NCBI RefSeq assembly: GCF_038095555.1
Contig: NZ_CP124591.1
Location: 1,798,001 to 1,862,000, forward strand
Direction: 5' to 3'
Length of the DNA stretch: 64,000 bases
Source of the DNA: Macrococcoides psychrotolerans
Lineage (GTDB): Bacteria > Bacillota > Bacilli > Staphylococcales > Staphylococcaceae
Positions 53,709 to 62,296 of the stretch are shown here, piece by piece (within the stretch, counting starts at the first letter, position 1; every line of letters starts with the position of its first letter). The notes under the pieces are model-generated. The model ran no database searches. It was not told the origin of the DNA and saw nothing but the letters and a program-made list of their open reading frames with translations. Both the position numbers and the translations under genes were made by a program.

Positions 53709-53748
53709 TAAAAAGTGCTGAGACAAGGTGTCTCAGCACTTTTTTTAT
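53709..53748. terminator. Bidirectional terminator between butanediol dehydrogenase and uspA
   Basis: A 14-bp stem pairs 53711-53724 with 53730-53743, followed by TTTT on the plus strand and preceded by A-rich sequence. Confidence 0.88.
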
Positions 53749-54239
53749 ATTAACTTTTCTCTAAAATTCCTTGTATAATCGTTTAGTTTATAGTCTTCAG
53801 GTACCTGTTCTGTTCTGACCACAAGTACGTCACACTTTGCATATCTAACGATCGCTTCAGACACACTTCCCATAACGAAACGCTCAAATGCATTGTAGCC
53901 ACTTGATCCGCACATTATTAAATCAACCTTGTAACCTACTGCAATTTGTTTCGGAATAATATTTTTAGCTGCGCCATGCGCTATAACGATTTCAACATCC
54001 TTTACACCTCGGTCTAACGCGATTGCTTTGTACCCTTCTAGCAATTCTTGTGCATAGATATCAGCGTTCTCAGCAAGTGATCCACCTTTGGCATCAACGT
54101 TAGCATAAGTTCTAATATCAACAATATGTGTAAGTACAAGTTTTGCATCATTCCTTACAGCTACCCCAATCCCTTTCTCAAACGCATACTCACTGACCTT
54201 AGAACCATCTAACGGGATTAATATTGTATTATATTTCAT
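53745..54239 (-). CDS. Universal stress protein, UspA family
   Basis: ATP-binding-type stress protein of 164 residues: ILIPLDGSKVSEYAFEKG at the start, and the nucleotide motif CGSSGYNAFERFVMGSVSEAIVRYAKCDVLVVR (in parts). The G2xG9xGS pattern indicates nucleotide binding. It is monocistronic behind GGAGGGAA. Confidence 0.93.
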   Translation of the reverse strand: MKYNTILIPLDGSKVSEYAFEKGIGVAVRNDAKLVLTHIVDIRTYANVDAKGGSLAENADIYAQELLEGYKAIALDRGVKDVEIVIAHGAAKNIIPKQIAVGYKVDLIMCGSSGYNAFERFVMGSVSEAIVRYAKCDVLVVRTEQVPEDYKLNDYTRNFREKLI

Positions 54240-54291
54240 AGTATTCCCTCCGAATCATATTTTCTTATACTTATTGTAACATCCAAGTGTT

Positions 54292-55242
54292 TTATAATCC
54301 TAGATTCTTCATATATTGTTCACGTACATCTGCTTTCAATGTCTCATTAGGCAGGAAATACCAAAGCCCATCTTCTAATATCTCACCGTCTCCTTGAAGC
54401 TGAACTTTCTTCACATTGCGAACTGCGCCATTATAACCAGTAGCTAATCCTTTTAAATCATCAAATGATAAATCAGTTACAACATTTCCTTCGATACTTT
54501 TCAATAAAGAATCTAATTTCGTTACAGAATCTACGCTTAATACTTTTGTTGCTAATGCCTGAATCACAAGCTGCTGTCTTTCCTGGCGACCGAAATCGCC
54601 TCCCGCACCTTCTTGTTTACGACTTCTAATAAATGCCATAGCTCCATCACCATCTAGATGAATTTCTTGTCCTTTTACAAAATTGAATCCACCATAACTG
54701 AAAGTAGAATTGCTGACAACATCGATACCACCGACTTTATCTACCATTTCATGCATACCATCCATATTAATCGTCGCATAATAATCGATAGGAACATTCA
54801 TAAATTTCTCTACAGATGCTACCGCCATCTTTGCCCCACCGTATGCGTATGCATGTGCGATTTTCTCGTTCGTTCCTTTACCTACCATTTCACTGTATGT
54901 ATCACGAGGGATACTTACCATTTGTGATTTGTTCGTCTTTGGATTGATGCTCATCAGAATAATCGAGTCACTACGTCCAGCATCGCCAGTTGCAAGTCTT
55001 TGCTGATTTGAATCAACCCCGAATAATGCAACACTGATTGCATCTTTATTACCGATGTCAACTTTGTCACCACGCAGTTCTGACTTGTCCCTACCTTCTA
55101 TTTTGTGCTGAATATGCTCTGCCGTTTGTTTCACCTTAAAATATGATCCACCTACAAACCATGCAGCTATTAATAACATGAGTACAAATACGATTAAAAA
55201 TATTGAAAGACATCCCAGTCTTCTCTTTCTTCTCTTTTCCAT
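54292..55242 (-). CDS. LytR-CpsA-Psr (LCP) family wall polymer ligase
   Basis: Attaches teichoic acid or capsule polymers to peptidoglycan, outside the membrane. The start is the ATG at 55242 after GAGGTGG, giving 316 residues: a basic N terminus, one membrane helix at about 10-30, then the LCP domain with FGVDSN, GRSDSIILMSINP, SIPRDTY and FIRSRK, whose Arg and Asp residues bind the lipid pyrophosphate. The paralogue (LcpA, B or C) is not decided. Confidence 0.92.
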   Translation of the reverse strand: MEKRRKRRLGCLSIFLIVFVLMLLIAAWFVGGSYFKVKQTAEHIQHKIEGRDKSELRGDKVDIGNKDAISVALFGVDSNQQRLATGDAGRSDSIILMSINPKTNKSQMVSIPRDTYSEMVGKGTNEKIAHAYAYGGAKMAVASVEKFMNVPIDYYATINMDGMHEMVDKVGGIDVVSNSTFSYGGFNFVKGQEIHLDGDGAMAFIRSRKQEGAGGDFGRQERQQLVIQALATKVLSVDSVTKLDSLLKSIEGNVVTDLSFDDLKGLATGYNGAVRNVKKVQLQGDGEILEDGLWYFLPNETLKADVREQYMKNLGL

Positions 55243-55364
55243 AAATCCACCTCGTTTACTTAATAATACAACAATACAAGCCAATATTCATAAGGCTTAA
55301 GTATGACTTGTTCCTTTTCTTATGCACTTAAAAGTATACTAATAAAATTTTGATTACACAAAAT

Positions 55365-55979
55365 TTATTTAGTAAAAATAAGTAAATTCCCTCTTAAATT
55401 TATACCTTTATATCCCTCACTCAGTAAGCGTCTGATTTCCATATCATCAGTCATTTTCACAGCAACTTCTTCTTCATATATGCAATCTCTATCACGGAAT
55501 AACGCAAAGATATAGCGAATTTTATCATCATATACGTTATCTAGCGCTACAATCTTCATACCATGGTGAAACTTATCTTTGATGCTCGCGATATTGTCTG
55601 GGTGTACTGTAGCCATTATTATCGTATATTTGTCATCGATCTCCTGAAACAGCCATTCTCCTAATTTTTTCTGTAACCCTCTTCCACGATAGTCTGGATG
55701 TACAACTGTAATATCAGAGTAGATGAGCCGATCTCTATCAGATGGATCAAGTGCTATATATTTTCCTAGGTAATCGTCTACTGGTATATGCATTGAACGA
55801 AATGCTACAATCCTTTCGTCAATCTGACAAATACATAACACACCATCATTCACGTTTTGAGCAATCTCTTCTTCAGATAAAGTTACGAGCATATCTTTAT
55901 TGCCAATTTCCTGTATAGCAGCTTTTTGAACATCTAGTATAGCTTGAATATTAGTATTATTAGCGAATTTAATTTTCAT
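55365..55979 (-). CDS. GNAT-family acetyltransferase
   Basis: Predicted acetyltransferase of 204 residues; the acetyl-CoA loop is VVHPDYRGRGLQKKLG, followed by MATVHPDNIASIKDKFHHGMK. No substrate can be assigned. It is a single gene between the LCP gene and the divergent MarR gene. Confidence 0.85.
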   Translation of the reverse strand: MKIKFANNTNIQAILDVQKAAIQEIGNKDMLVTLSEEEIAQNVNDGVLCICQIDERIVAFRSMHIPVDDYLGKYIALDPSDRDRLIYSDITVVHPDYRGRGLQKKLGEWLFQEIDDKYTIIMATVHPDNIASIKDKFHHGMKIVALDNVYDDKIRYIFALFRDRDCIYEEEVAVKMTDDMEIRRLLSEGYKGINLRGNLLIFTK

Positions 55980-56118
55980 TACATTCTCCTTTTAAGAAAA
56001 ATTTTACTTGCATATTACATAGATATCATGCAAAATATTATACATTGACCGTAATTATTTCGTTCTATCGTCTCAATCAGTCATAATTTTAATATACGTC
56101 AAAAAAGAGGGAGTTAAA

Positions 56119-56556
56119 ATGATAAAATTAGAACAGTCAATATTCAAGACAGCAAGCCAAGTCGAGCATGTTTTAAATGCTATACTTTTAAAACGATTCG
56201 GAATCACATTTGCTGAATTTCTTATTCTATACAAAGTATATAAAGATAGTAATAGCTCAGTGACAGACATACAAGATGACATTCAATATAAGATGGATTC
56301 TGCAAGCATAAAGACTAAGAAACTTAGGGACTTAGGGTTCGTCGTTAAAGAACGTCGTAAAGATGATGAACGTAAAGTATGTGTGAAAATTACAGATAGT
56401 GGCTGTGAAATCGTCAAACTAGTCATGGTGGAGCATCAACAATGTATTTATGATAGTATAGGAAATACTTTCACAAAAGAGGACGGTGAAACCCTATTTA
56501 TCCTTCTTGATAAATACAGAAAAGCTTTCCATCAATATACCGATACGATTAACTAA
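56119..56556 (+). CDS. MarR-family regulator
   Basis: Winged-helix repressor of 145 residues. Visible are the N-terminal dimer helix, the HTH around SVTDIQDDIQYKMDSASIKTKKL (in parts) and the wing VVKERRKDDERKVCVKITDSG (in parts) with the usual DxR pattern. A GAGGGAG site precedes the ATG. Its target is not clear; the convergent antiporter and the divergent GNAT are the neighbours. Confidence 0.85.
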   Translation: MIKLEQSIFKTASQVEHVLNAILLKRFGITFAEFLILYKVYKDSNSSVTDIQDDIQYKMDSASIKTKKLRDLGFVVKERRKDDERKVCVKITDSGCEIVKLVMVEHQQCIYDSIGNTFTKEDGETLFILLDKYRKAFHQYTDTIN

Positions 56557-56594
56557 AAAACTGGGTGCACTTCAATGTGCATCCAGTTTTTTAC
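56556..56594. terminator. Bidirectional terminator between marR and nhaC
   Basis: AAAAACTGG-TGCAC pairs with GTGCA-CCAGTTTTT around TTCAAT with one mismatch, followed by T residues on both strands. Confidence 0.85.
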
Positions 56595-58036
56595 AGTTCT
56601 GCAGATTGTACTTGTTGTCGTAAAAATCCCTGCTGTTCTTCTTTATTGATCTTAACAATCTTGAACCCAGTATAACCATAAACAAGTGAAATGATTGGTA
56701 CTACAAAATTTAGAATTGCATATGGTGCATAGTCAAATACATGTACACCTAGTGTTGCTAAAATGAATACACCACATGTATTCCACGGTACGAATACACT
56801 TGTTAGTGTACCACTATCTTCTAAACAACGTGATAAGTTTTTCGGGTGTAAACCTTTATCAATAAACGCCTTTAAGTACATACGACTTGGTACTACGATA
56901 CTAATATATTGTTCTGAACATGTTGCATTCACTGTAAAGCAGCTTAACAATGTTGCTGCAATCAAACTACCCGTAGATTTCGCCACAAGTAAAATCTTTG
57001 AAATCAATGCTTGTAACATGCCACTGAACTCTAGAATTCCACCAAACGTCATGGCAACAATCGTCATCGAAATCGTAAAGAACATAGATTCCAGACCACC
57101 TTTGTTGAATAACTCCATTACAAGTGCATTATCCGACTTCATCACATAACCTTCCTGTAACGTCTTCGCGATGATTTGTAAACTATCTCCTTGAATAAAG
57201 AATTGACACCCTGCCCCTAATATTATACCGACGACAAGTGCTGGGACTGCCGGGACTTTAAGCGCCACAAGTACAATGACAGCCACAGGCACTAACAATA
57301 ACCATGGTGATAATGTAAACTGCACTTCCATTGCTTTCGTGATTGAATCAATTTTTGTCGTATCTAAATGACCACCACTAAACTGACGACCAATAAAAAA
57401 GTATGCAATCAATGCAATAATAATACCCGGTATTGTTGTGAAAAACATATGCTTAATATGATCAAATAAATCTGTACCCGTTAAACCTGAAGCTAAATTC
57501 GTCGTGTCTGATAACGGACTCATCTTATCTCCAAAGTAGCTTCCTGAAATAACTGCACCCGCAATCATACCCGCTGGAATATCCATACTCAAACCGATTC
57601 CCATACCTGCAACACCTACTGTCGCCATTGTAGACCAGCTAGAACCAATTGCAAGTGCAACAATGCTACAAATAATACAAATTGTTACAAGGAACATTGA
57701 AGGAGAAATCATCTTCAAACCATAATAGATCATTGTTGCAACGATACCCCCACCAATCCATGCTCCAATGACTAAACCAACAAGGATGATGATGACAATT
57801 GCCGGTAGCGCCATCTTAATCCCTCTATACATCATTTCTTCAATTTGTTCCCAAGTAAAACCATGTCTATGTGCTACGATTGCTGCGACAGCAGTGCCGA
57901 TCATCAATGGAATATGTGGTGCTTGCTTAAGTTTTACAACCCAAAGTAGCATACAGACAATCATAACAAGTAAAGGCACTAATGCCCAAAAAACATTAAT
58001 ATCTTTTCTTTCAAATGCTTTCTTTTCTTTCCCCAT
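56591..58036 (-). CDS. NhaC-family Na+/H+ antiporter
   Basis: Integral membrane antiporter of 481 residues with about 12 segments. NhaC features include GLVIGAWIGGGIV, GSSWSTMATVGVAGMGIG (in part), SGSYFGDKMSPLSDTTNLA and VNATCSEQYISIVVPSRMY. Relatives act as Na+/H+ or malate-2H+/Na+-lactate antiporters. A near-perfect cre site just upstream suggests catabolite control and favours an organic-acid-linked role. Confidence 0.9.
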   Translation of the reverse strand: MGKEKKAFERKDINVFWALVPLLVMIVCMLLWVVKLKQAPHIPLMIGTAVAAIVAHRHGFTWEQIEEMMYRGIKMALPAIVIIILVGLVIGAWIGGGIVATMIYYGLKMISPSMFLVTICIICSIVALAIGSSWSTMATVGVAGMGIGLSMDIPAGMIAGAVISGSYFGDKMSPLSDTTNLASGLTGTDLFDHIKHMFFTTIPGIIIALIAYFFIGRQFSGGHLDTTKIDSITKAMEVQFTLSPWLLLVPVAVIVLVALKVPAVPALVVGIILGAGCQFFIQGDSLQIIAKTLQEGYVMKSDNALVMELFNKGGLESMFFTISMTIVAMTFGGILEFSGMLQALISKILLVAKSTGSLIAATLLSCFTVNATCSEQYISIVVPSRMYLKAFIDKGLHPKNLSRCLEDSGTLTSVFVPWNTCGVFILATLGVHVFDYAPYAILNFVVPIISLVYGYTGFKIVKINKEEQQGFLRQQVQSAEL

Positions 58037-58054
58037 CCGTCATTCTCCCCTTTG

Positions 58055-58068
58055 TGAAAACGCTTTCT
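58055..58068. promoter_or_regulatory. cre (CcpA) site upstream of nhaC
   Basis: TGAAAACGCTTTCT closely fits the cre consensus. It lies about 20 bases upstream of the antiporter start, a place typical of repression by road-block. Confidence 0.7.
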
Positions 58069-58125
58069 TGTTACATTTTAAAGTAATAAAGAAGAAAAAT
58101 CTATAATAATTTTTCAAATCACTCC

Positions 58126-58170
58126 AAAAAAATAAATCTTCCTATAAAACATCTTTTTAATAGGAAGATT
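58126..58170 (-). terminator. Terminator of the 49-residue peptide gene
   Basis: On the minus strand AATCTTCCTAT (58160-58170) pairs with ATAGGAAGATT (58135-58145), an 11-bp perfect stem, followed by TATTTTTTT. Confidence 0.88.
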
Positions 58171-58183
58171 ATCAAAATATTTG

Positions 58184-58333
58184 TTATTTTTCATCTGACT
58201 TAAGTTTGTCTACAACAATTGTAATAGCCATGCCAATCATAGTAATAAATGAGGCAGCAATTGCATTATCAGGGCCCACGAACATTTGGAGGAATAAATT
58301 ATTATACATATCTAATTGCATTAAAACATCCAT
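58184..58333 (-). CDS. 49-residue putative membrane peptide
   Basis: A small gene with an excellent AGGAGG site seven bases before its ATG and a strong terminator right after. The peptide begins MDVLMQLDMYNNLFLQMF, then a membrane-compatible stretch (AIAASFITMIGMAITIVV) and a charged end DKLKSDEK. I do not recognise it; a type I toxin, a holin-like peptide or a regulator of the neighbouring antiporter are all possible. It is monocistronic. Confidence 0.7.
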   Translation of the reverse strand: MDVLMQLDMYNNLFLQMFVGPDNAIAASFITMIGMAITIVVDKLKSDEK

Positions 58334-58816
58334 AAACGGCCTCCTATTTTTCATGCTATAATAAGTATACCTATTTTATCAGAAAATTCAAATTACAATT
58401 ATATTACAAAATATAACCAAATGTATAAAGAATGGAAAACTAAAAAGGGGGGTAAAGTAATATTCAGTGGTATCGCTATTATCATGTCACTTATTCTCGT
58501 TTGATTTATTTATCATCGTATTCATTACTTCTCTACTTAAATTTAAAAGCACTAAAAATCAGGAGTTTCGCATCCTATGTTTTAGTGCTTTTAAATATTT
58601 TATATCTCAGGGTTGATTCGAACGTTCGTTAGCGACTTCTGGAGATTTTATATTTTTAGCGGCTGAACTCAGCAATAGTAAAGTGTAGTAAATTGAGTAT
58701 TGACTCTAACTAAGATGTATATGTAGAAGATATCGAGTTAATCACAACTTTCCATCACATTAAATCAATATAAATATCATTATGTAATATCATAAAAAAT
58801 ATTAATTAAGAATTTT
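58334..58816. other. 480-base intergenic stretch, no supported gene
   Basis: AT-rich. Contents seen: a GGGGGG tract at about 58444, short hydrophobic frames after it (for example from the GTG at about 58467, with internal stops in other frames), a 17-bp hairpin at 58541-58596 and the palindrome CGAACGTTCG at 58619-58628. None of these frames is convincing. The stretch may be a decayed small gene with its terminator. Confidence 0.5.
58541..58596. terminator. 17-bp perfect hairpin (terminator-like)
   Basis: 58541-58557 pairs exactly with 58580-58596; AGGA/TCCT extends pairing inside the loop. The outer arms are A/T-rich on both sides, so it can end transcription in both directions. There is no evident gene directly before it. 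Confidence 0.65.
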
Positions 58817-60253
58817 TTAATATTTATAGAATTTCATTGCTGCAGTAATATACTCTGGAAATGCAGCTTTAAATTCTGTCACATCAGAGGTTGTAATTCC
58901 TATAACCCTAAAATTTTTTGGTACTTCAAAGGTTGCGCCGCTTCCAACTGGTCCAATTGTCGCACGCTGTTGTTCTTCTAGCACAGGCAGCGATACTGTC
59001 GTTCCTTGTGATGCATAAACTAATGGTTTAAGTTGCTCAGTCGTCACATGGTCAATATGCTCTATGATAATTGTATCTGGCACTTCAGTGGCAAGTGCTT
59101 CAGTGATGATTCCGCGATTATATGTATAGTGTTGACCTGACTTAATATATTCCCCGTAAAGGTTTGCTTGTTTCCAAGTTGCATCCGCAATAAATAATTT
59201 AACTGCATGCGCATCTAATTTCATAAATTTAACAACTGTTTTCATCCCGTTTACATGCTGTGGCAGACTGAAGATATGAAAGAGCTTTTGCTGCACTGTT
59301 ACGTCATGTTGTTCTAATGCAATGTTTTTTGTTGTATCTGATAATCGCTTTGCTTCAAAGAACTTCTTATCCATTGCTGCTTTTCGCGCGCTGTATTGTG
59401 CTGTTTCTATCACTTCATTTATGGAAGGTGCTGTAGGCGTCGCTTTCGTTTCAGAAGGTTCTAACATGGCTTGATATTGATTTTTAGTAATCTCTGTCAC
59501 AGATTCATTCCATTTTTCGTCTAAGAAATATTGTGCACGCAACATCAGTTCACGATCTAATTCATAAATTGTTCGAGGTGTCACATCTTCGATATATTTA
59601 ATGATAATTGCAGTTGCATCTGTTCTCCCAGGCACGGGTTTATTCCCATGCTTTCCTTTAACGACTTCTGCAATACCATATATCCCACGTTCCGGCTTCG
59701 TTTTATAGATAATGACCTTATCTTCTGGTTGCATCTCTCCATAATGTTTATAGCCTAAACGATGTACACCGTTAACGTTGCTGACATAAATGGTATACTC
59801 CATACCTGATTCAAATGGTATTTCTTCTTTCATTAAGAAGTAACGGTTAATTTTTTCTTTATACTGGCCGACATTAATAATTTTGTTATAGTCCGCTTCT
59901 GAGATCGGATTCAGCAACTGCTCTTTCATGCTTTGTATCGTCTCTTTTAAATTTTCATCTCGAATTAAATAGTCTTTCGTAAAAGGTGCAAGCTTTGTAT
60001 CATATTTAAAATGAATTTTAATTTGTCCACGTCTTGGCTCTTCGACTTTAAGTACTTCTCCAGCCCCAAGTAAACCAATTTTATTTTGTACAAGGTAAAA
60101 GATGACGCGATCTCCAGGGTTTGCACGTTTAAATGCCTGGTATCCCTCATTCGGATTAAAATGCACTGTCGAATCAAAAACTGAGACTTGGTTCATCAAA
60201 TCCTCAAAATGATTAAATCTATTATAACCGCAATTCAACCAAAAATAATTCAC
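58817..60253 (-). CDS. Two EVE (PUA-like) domains fused to a McrB-like AAA remnant
   Basis: The GTG at 60253, seven bases after AGGAGG, is the likely start (478 residues, beginning MNYFWLNCGYNRF). EVE domain 1 at about 2-120 has YFWLNCG, NPGDRVIFYLVQNKIGLLGAGEV; EVE domain 2 at about 150-255 has MQPEDKVIIYKTKPERGIYGIAEV (in parts). The C-terminal part (351-478) follows the McrB-type AAA order: FIADATWKQANLYGEY, RGIITEAL, a Walker-B-like IIIEHID (Glu398) and FEVPKNFRVIGITT. No P-loop GxxGxGK is present before it. EVE domains read modified bases, so a modified-DNA sensor or defence role is a possible inference. No mcrC or nuclease gene is adjacent. Confidence 0.8.
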   Translation of the reverse strand: MNYFWLNCGYNRFNHFEDLMNQVSVFDSTVHFNPNEGYQAFKRANPGDRVIFYLVQNKIGLLGAGEVLKVEEPRRGQIKIHFKYDTKLAPFTKDYLIRDENLKETIQSMKEQLLNPISEADYNKIINVGQYKEKINRYFLMKEEIPFESGMEYTIYVSNVNGVHRLGYKHYGEMQPEDKVIIYKTKPERGIYGIAEVVKGKHGNKPVPGRTDATAIIIKYIEDVTPRTIYELDRELMLRAQYFLDEKWNESVTEITKNQYQAMLEPSETKATPTAPSINEVIETAQYSARKAAMDKKFFEAKRLSDTTKNIALEQHDVTVQQKLFHIFSLPQHVNGMKTVVKFMKLDAHAVKLFIADATWKQANLYGEYIKSGQHYTYNRGIITEALATEVPDTIIIEHIDHVTTEQLKPLVYASQGTTVSLPVLEEQQRATIGPVGSGATFEVPKNFRVIGITTSDVTEFKAAFPEYITAAMKFYKY

Positions 60254-60286
60254 ACAAATTCCTCCTAAATCCACTTATAATTCTTT

Positions 60287-60361
60287 TTATTTTACATTAT
60301 CCTTCTTAAATAATACTGCAAGAAACGCAAGTAACACTGAAAATGACAGTTTCTTTTTCAT
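60287..60361 (-). CDS. 24-residue putative membrane peptide coupled to the YeiH-like gene
   Basis: The ATG at 60361 lies 9 bases after the exporter stop, with the site GGTGAG overlapping that stop (TAGGTGAG). The peptide is MKKKLSFSVLLAFLAVLFKK then DNVK: one short hydrophobic helix between lysines. The ribosome site and tight spacing support translation; conservation is untested. Confidence 0.5.
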   Translation of the reverse strand: MKKKLSFSVLLAFLAVLFKKDNVK

Positions 60362-60370
60362 TATACTCAC

Positions 60371-61330
60371 CTACCATATATGTAATACTTGCTGCATGAC
60401 TAAACTCATTACGATTACAACCATCCATGTGATTGCACCTAACGCTAGCGGTTTGATACCAACTTTGAAAAACTTGCCTATATCTACCGTCATACCTATT
60501 CCAGCTAAAGCTGTACTCATTAAGAATGTAGATAAAGTCTTAATATATGATGTGATATATTCCGGTATCGGAATAATACTTGCAACGATACTCGCTATGA
60601 AAAAATACAATATAAACCAAGGGAAGACCTTTTTTAAATTTACAGAGGATTGACCTGCCTGCAATAATGCGAATATTAAACAAATCGGTACTATCATAAG
60701 TGCACGTACAAGTTTGACGACCGTTGCTGTATCTCCAGCATCCTCACTAAATGCATAACCTGCTGCAACTACACTACTCGTATCGTTTATCGCTGTACCG
60801 GCAAAATATCCAAAGCCTGTATCACTAAATTGTAACCAGTGACCGACTGTCGGAAAGACAAATACTGCAATAATGTTAAATAGGAAAATTGTAGCAATAG
60901 AAAATGCAATCTCTTCATCTTTCGCTTTAATTATTGGACTTACTGCTGCAATTGCTGATCCCCCACAAATTGCTGTGCCTACGCCAATTAAAGTACTTAA
61001 ACGCTGATTAACACCAAATAACTTGCCCACTAAAACACCCACACTTAAAGCGGCAGCGATGCTCGTGATGATGAGCGGAAAGGATGATGCACCTAGACTC
61101 AATGCTGCTTTAAAACTAAGCGTAAATCCCATCAGAATAATGCCGTATTGAAGTAACTTCTTACCACTATACTTAATACCTTCTTCATAAGGTGCTGTAT
61201 TTATTAAATTGCCTATGATTATACCAATAATAATACTGAAGATCATACTACCAACTAACGGGAAAATATAACCCAAGTATGTGGCAATCAGTGCGACCAA
61301 TAGACACAAAAACACTCCTTTAACCTTCAT
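60371..61330 (-). CDS. YeiH-family putative sulfate exporter
   Basis: Membrane protein of 319 residues starting at the ATG 61330, seven bases after GGAGG. Nine to ten segments are predicted. Family signs are GVGTAICGGSAIAAVSPIIKA (in parts), AGTAINDTSSVVAAGYAF and the C-terminal LSTFLMSTALAGIGMTVDIGKF (in parts). Relatives are labelled sulfate exporters and in some bacteria help remove sulfite or sulfonate products; the substrate is not proven. It lies divergent from the nuclease gene. Confidence 0.88.
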   Translation of the reverse strand: MKVKGVFLCLLVALIATYLGYIFPLVGSMIFSIIIGIIIGNLINTAPYEEGIKYSGKKLLQYGIILMGFTLSFKAALSLGASSFPLIITSIAAALSVGVLVGKLFGVNQRLSTLIGVGTAICGGSAIAAVSPIIKAKDEEIAFSIATIFLFNIIAVFVFPTVGHWLQFSDTGFGYFAGTAINDTSSVVAAGYAFSEDAGDTATVVKLVRALMIVPICLIFALLQAGQSSVNLKKVFPWFILYFFIASIVASIIPIPEYITSYIKTLSTFLMSTALAGIGMTVDIGKFFKVGIKPLALGAITWMVVIVMSLVMQQVLHIW

Positions 61331-61468
61331 CACATCGCCTCCACTTTCTAGTTGAGTCTATTATATCTAACATGTGATGATATCTAAAGCACGAATTCAT
61401 TATACCTATTGATTACGAACGTATGTTTGTTTATAATTAAAGGATATTGCTAAAAACGAGGTTTTAAA

Positions 61469-62086
61469 TTGAATTTATTATTATTGTTTCTCACATTAAA
61501 CTTTTCATCCTTTCAAAGTGATATGCCAAAGGTACCGGCGACCTTCGATCGTGCTATTGATGGAGACACAGTTTCATTGAAAATTAATAACCGCAAAAAG
61601 ACAGTCCGTCTATTACTCATTGATACGCCTGAGTCAAAAAAACCAAATACACCCGTTCAGCCATATGCTCTTGAAGCGGCACGTTATACAGAATCACTTG
61701 TAAAGACTTGCGATCTTAGTGTCCAATACGACACAAAAGGGAAGAGAGATCGATACGGGAGAGAGTTAGTCTATCTTTACTGTGGTAATACAATGATTAA
61801 TGAACAGCTGGTCAGACAAGGATACGCTCGAGTCGGCTATGTGTATCAACAGAAAGATTATTTAAATCGAATGCTGGCGGCAGAACGAAAGGCCAAAGCT
61901 GAAAGTTTAAAAATATGGTCTCTTAAAGGATATGTGAACGTTGACGGAGAAGGTTTTAATTCTACTAAAGAAGAAAGACAGCAAGAGACAGATATTATGC
62001 TGAAGATTAGAGAATCACTGCATCGCATACTAGATGCAGCGATAGATGGATTAATCAAAGGAATAAAGTCCGCCTTCACATCATAA
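61469..62086 (+). CDS. Thermonuclease (SNase-family)
   Basis: Calcium-dependent nuclease of 205 residues starting at TTG 61469, seven bases after CGAGG. The N-terminal hydrophobic segment (LLLLFLTLNFSSF) is a signal or anchor. Catalytic residues are in place: Asp31 (AIDGDTV), Arg47, Asp52 and Glu55 (VRLLLIDTPES), and the Arg of DRYGRELVYLY. The C-terminal tail (about 165-205) is extra, helical and amphipathic. It resembles membrane-anchored Nuc2 more than secreted Nuc. Confidence 0.92.
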   Translation: MNLLLLFLTLNFSSFQSDMPKVPATFDRAIDGDTVSLKINNRKKTVRLLLIDTPESKKPNTPVQPYALEAARYTESLVKTCDLSVQYDTKGKRDRYGRELVYLYCGNTMINEQLVRQGYARVGYVYQQKDYLNRMLAAERKAKAESLKIWSLKGYVNVDGEGFNSTKEERQQETDIMLKIRESLHRILDAAIDGLIKGIKSAFTS

Positions 62087-62128
62087 GAAAATATGTTATA
62101 ATGGAATAGAAAATAATTAAATAACGCA

Positions 62129-62228
62129 TTCTTATAAAGAGAGATTGAGGGACAGGCCCAATGATATCTCAGCAACCGGTTCGCAAGAACACGGTGCTAA
62201 TTCCTGCGGAGTAATCCGACTATAAGAA
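62129..62228 (+). promoter_or_regulatory. SAM-I riboswitch (S box) upstream of the 88-residue gene
   Basis: The plus strand has, in order, CTTATAAAGAGAG, GAGGGACAGGCCC, TGATATCTCAGCAACC, GGTGCTAATTCCTGC and the closing TATAAG (62221-62226). This is the S-box core with P1 formed by CTTATA (62131-62136) and TATAAG. The TATAAG arm can alternatively pair with CTTATA at 62242-62247 inside the terminator. Confidence 0.95.
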
Positions 62229-62232
62229 CCTT

Positions 62233-62265
62233 ACAACGCTTCTTATAGGAGGCGTTGTTTTTTTA
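62233..62265 (+). terminator. SAM riboswitch terminator
   Basis: ACAACGC (62233-62239) pairs with GCGTTGT (62252-62258) and continues into TTTTTTT. Its left side holds the antiterminator sequence CTTATA. Confidence 0.88.
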
Positions 62266-62296
62266 TCTTCAATACAATAAAAAGGGAGCGTTAATC

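Noticed and set aside
58608..58630. tRNA-like T-arm (minus strand GTTCGAATC-like sequence)
   Set aside because: No matching acceptor, D or anticodon arms could be folded around it, and the sequence is a simple CGAACGTTCG palindrome.
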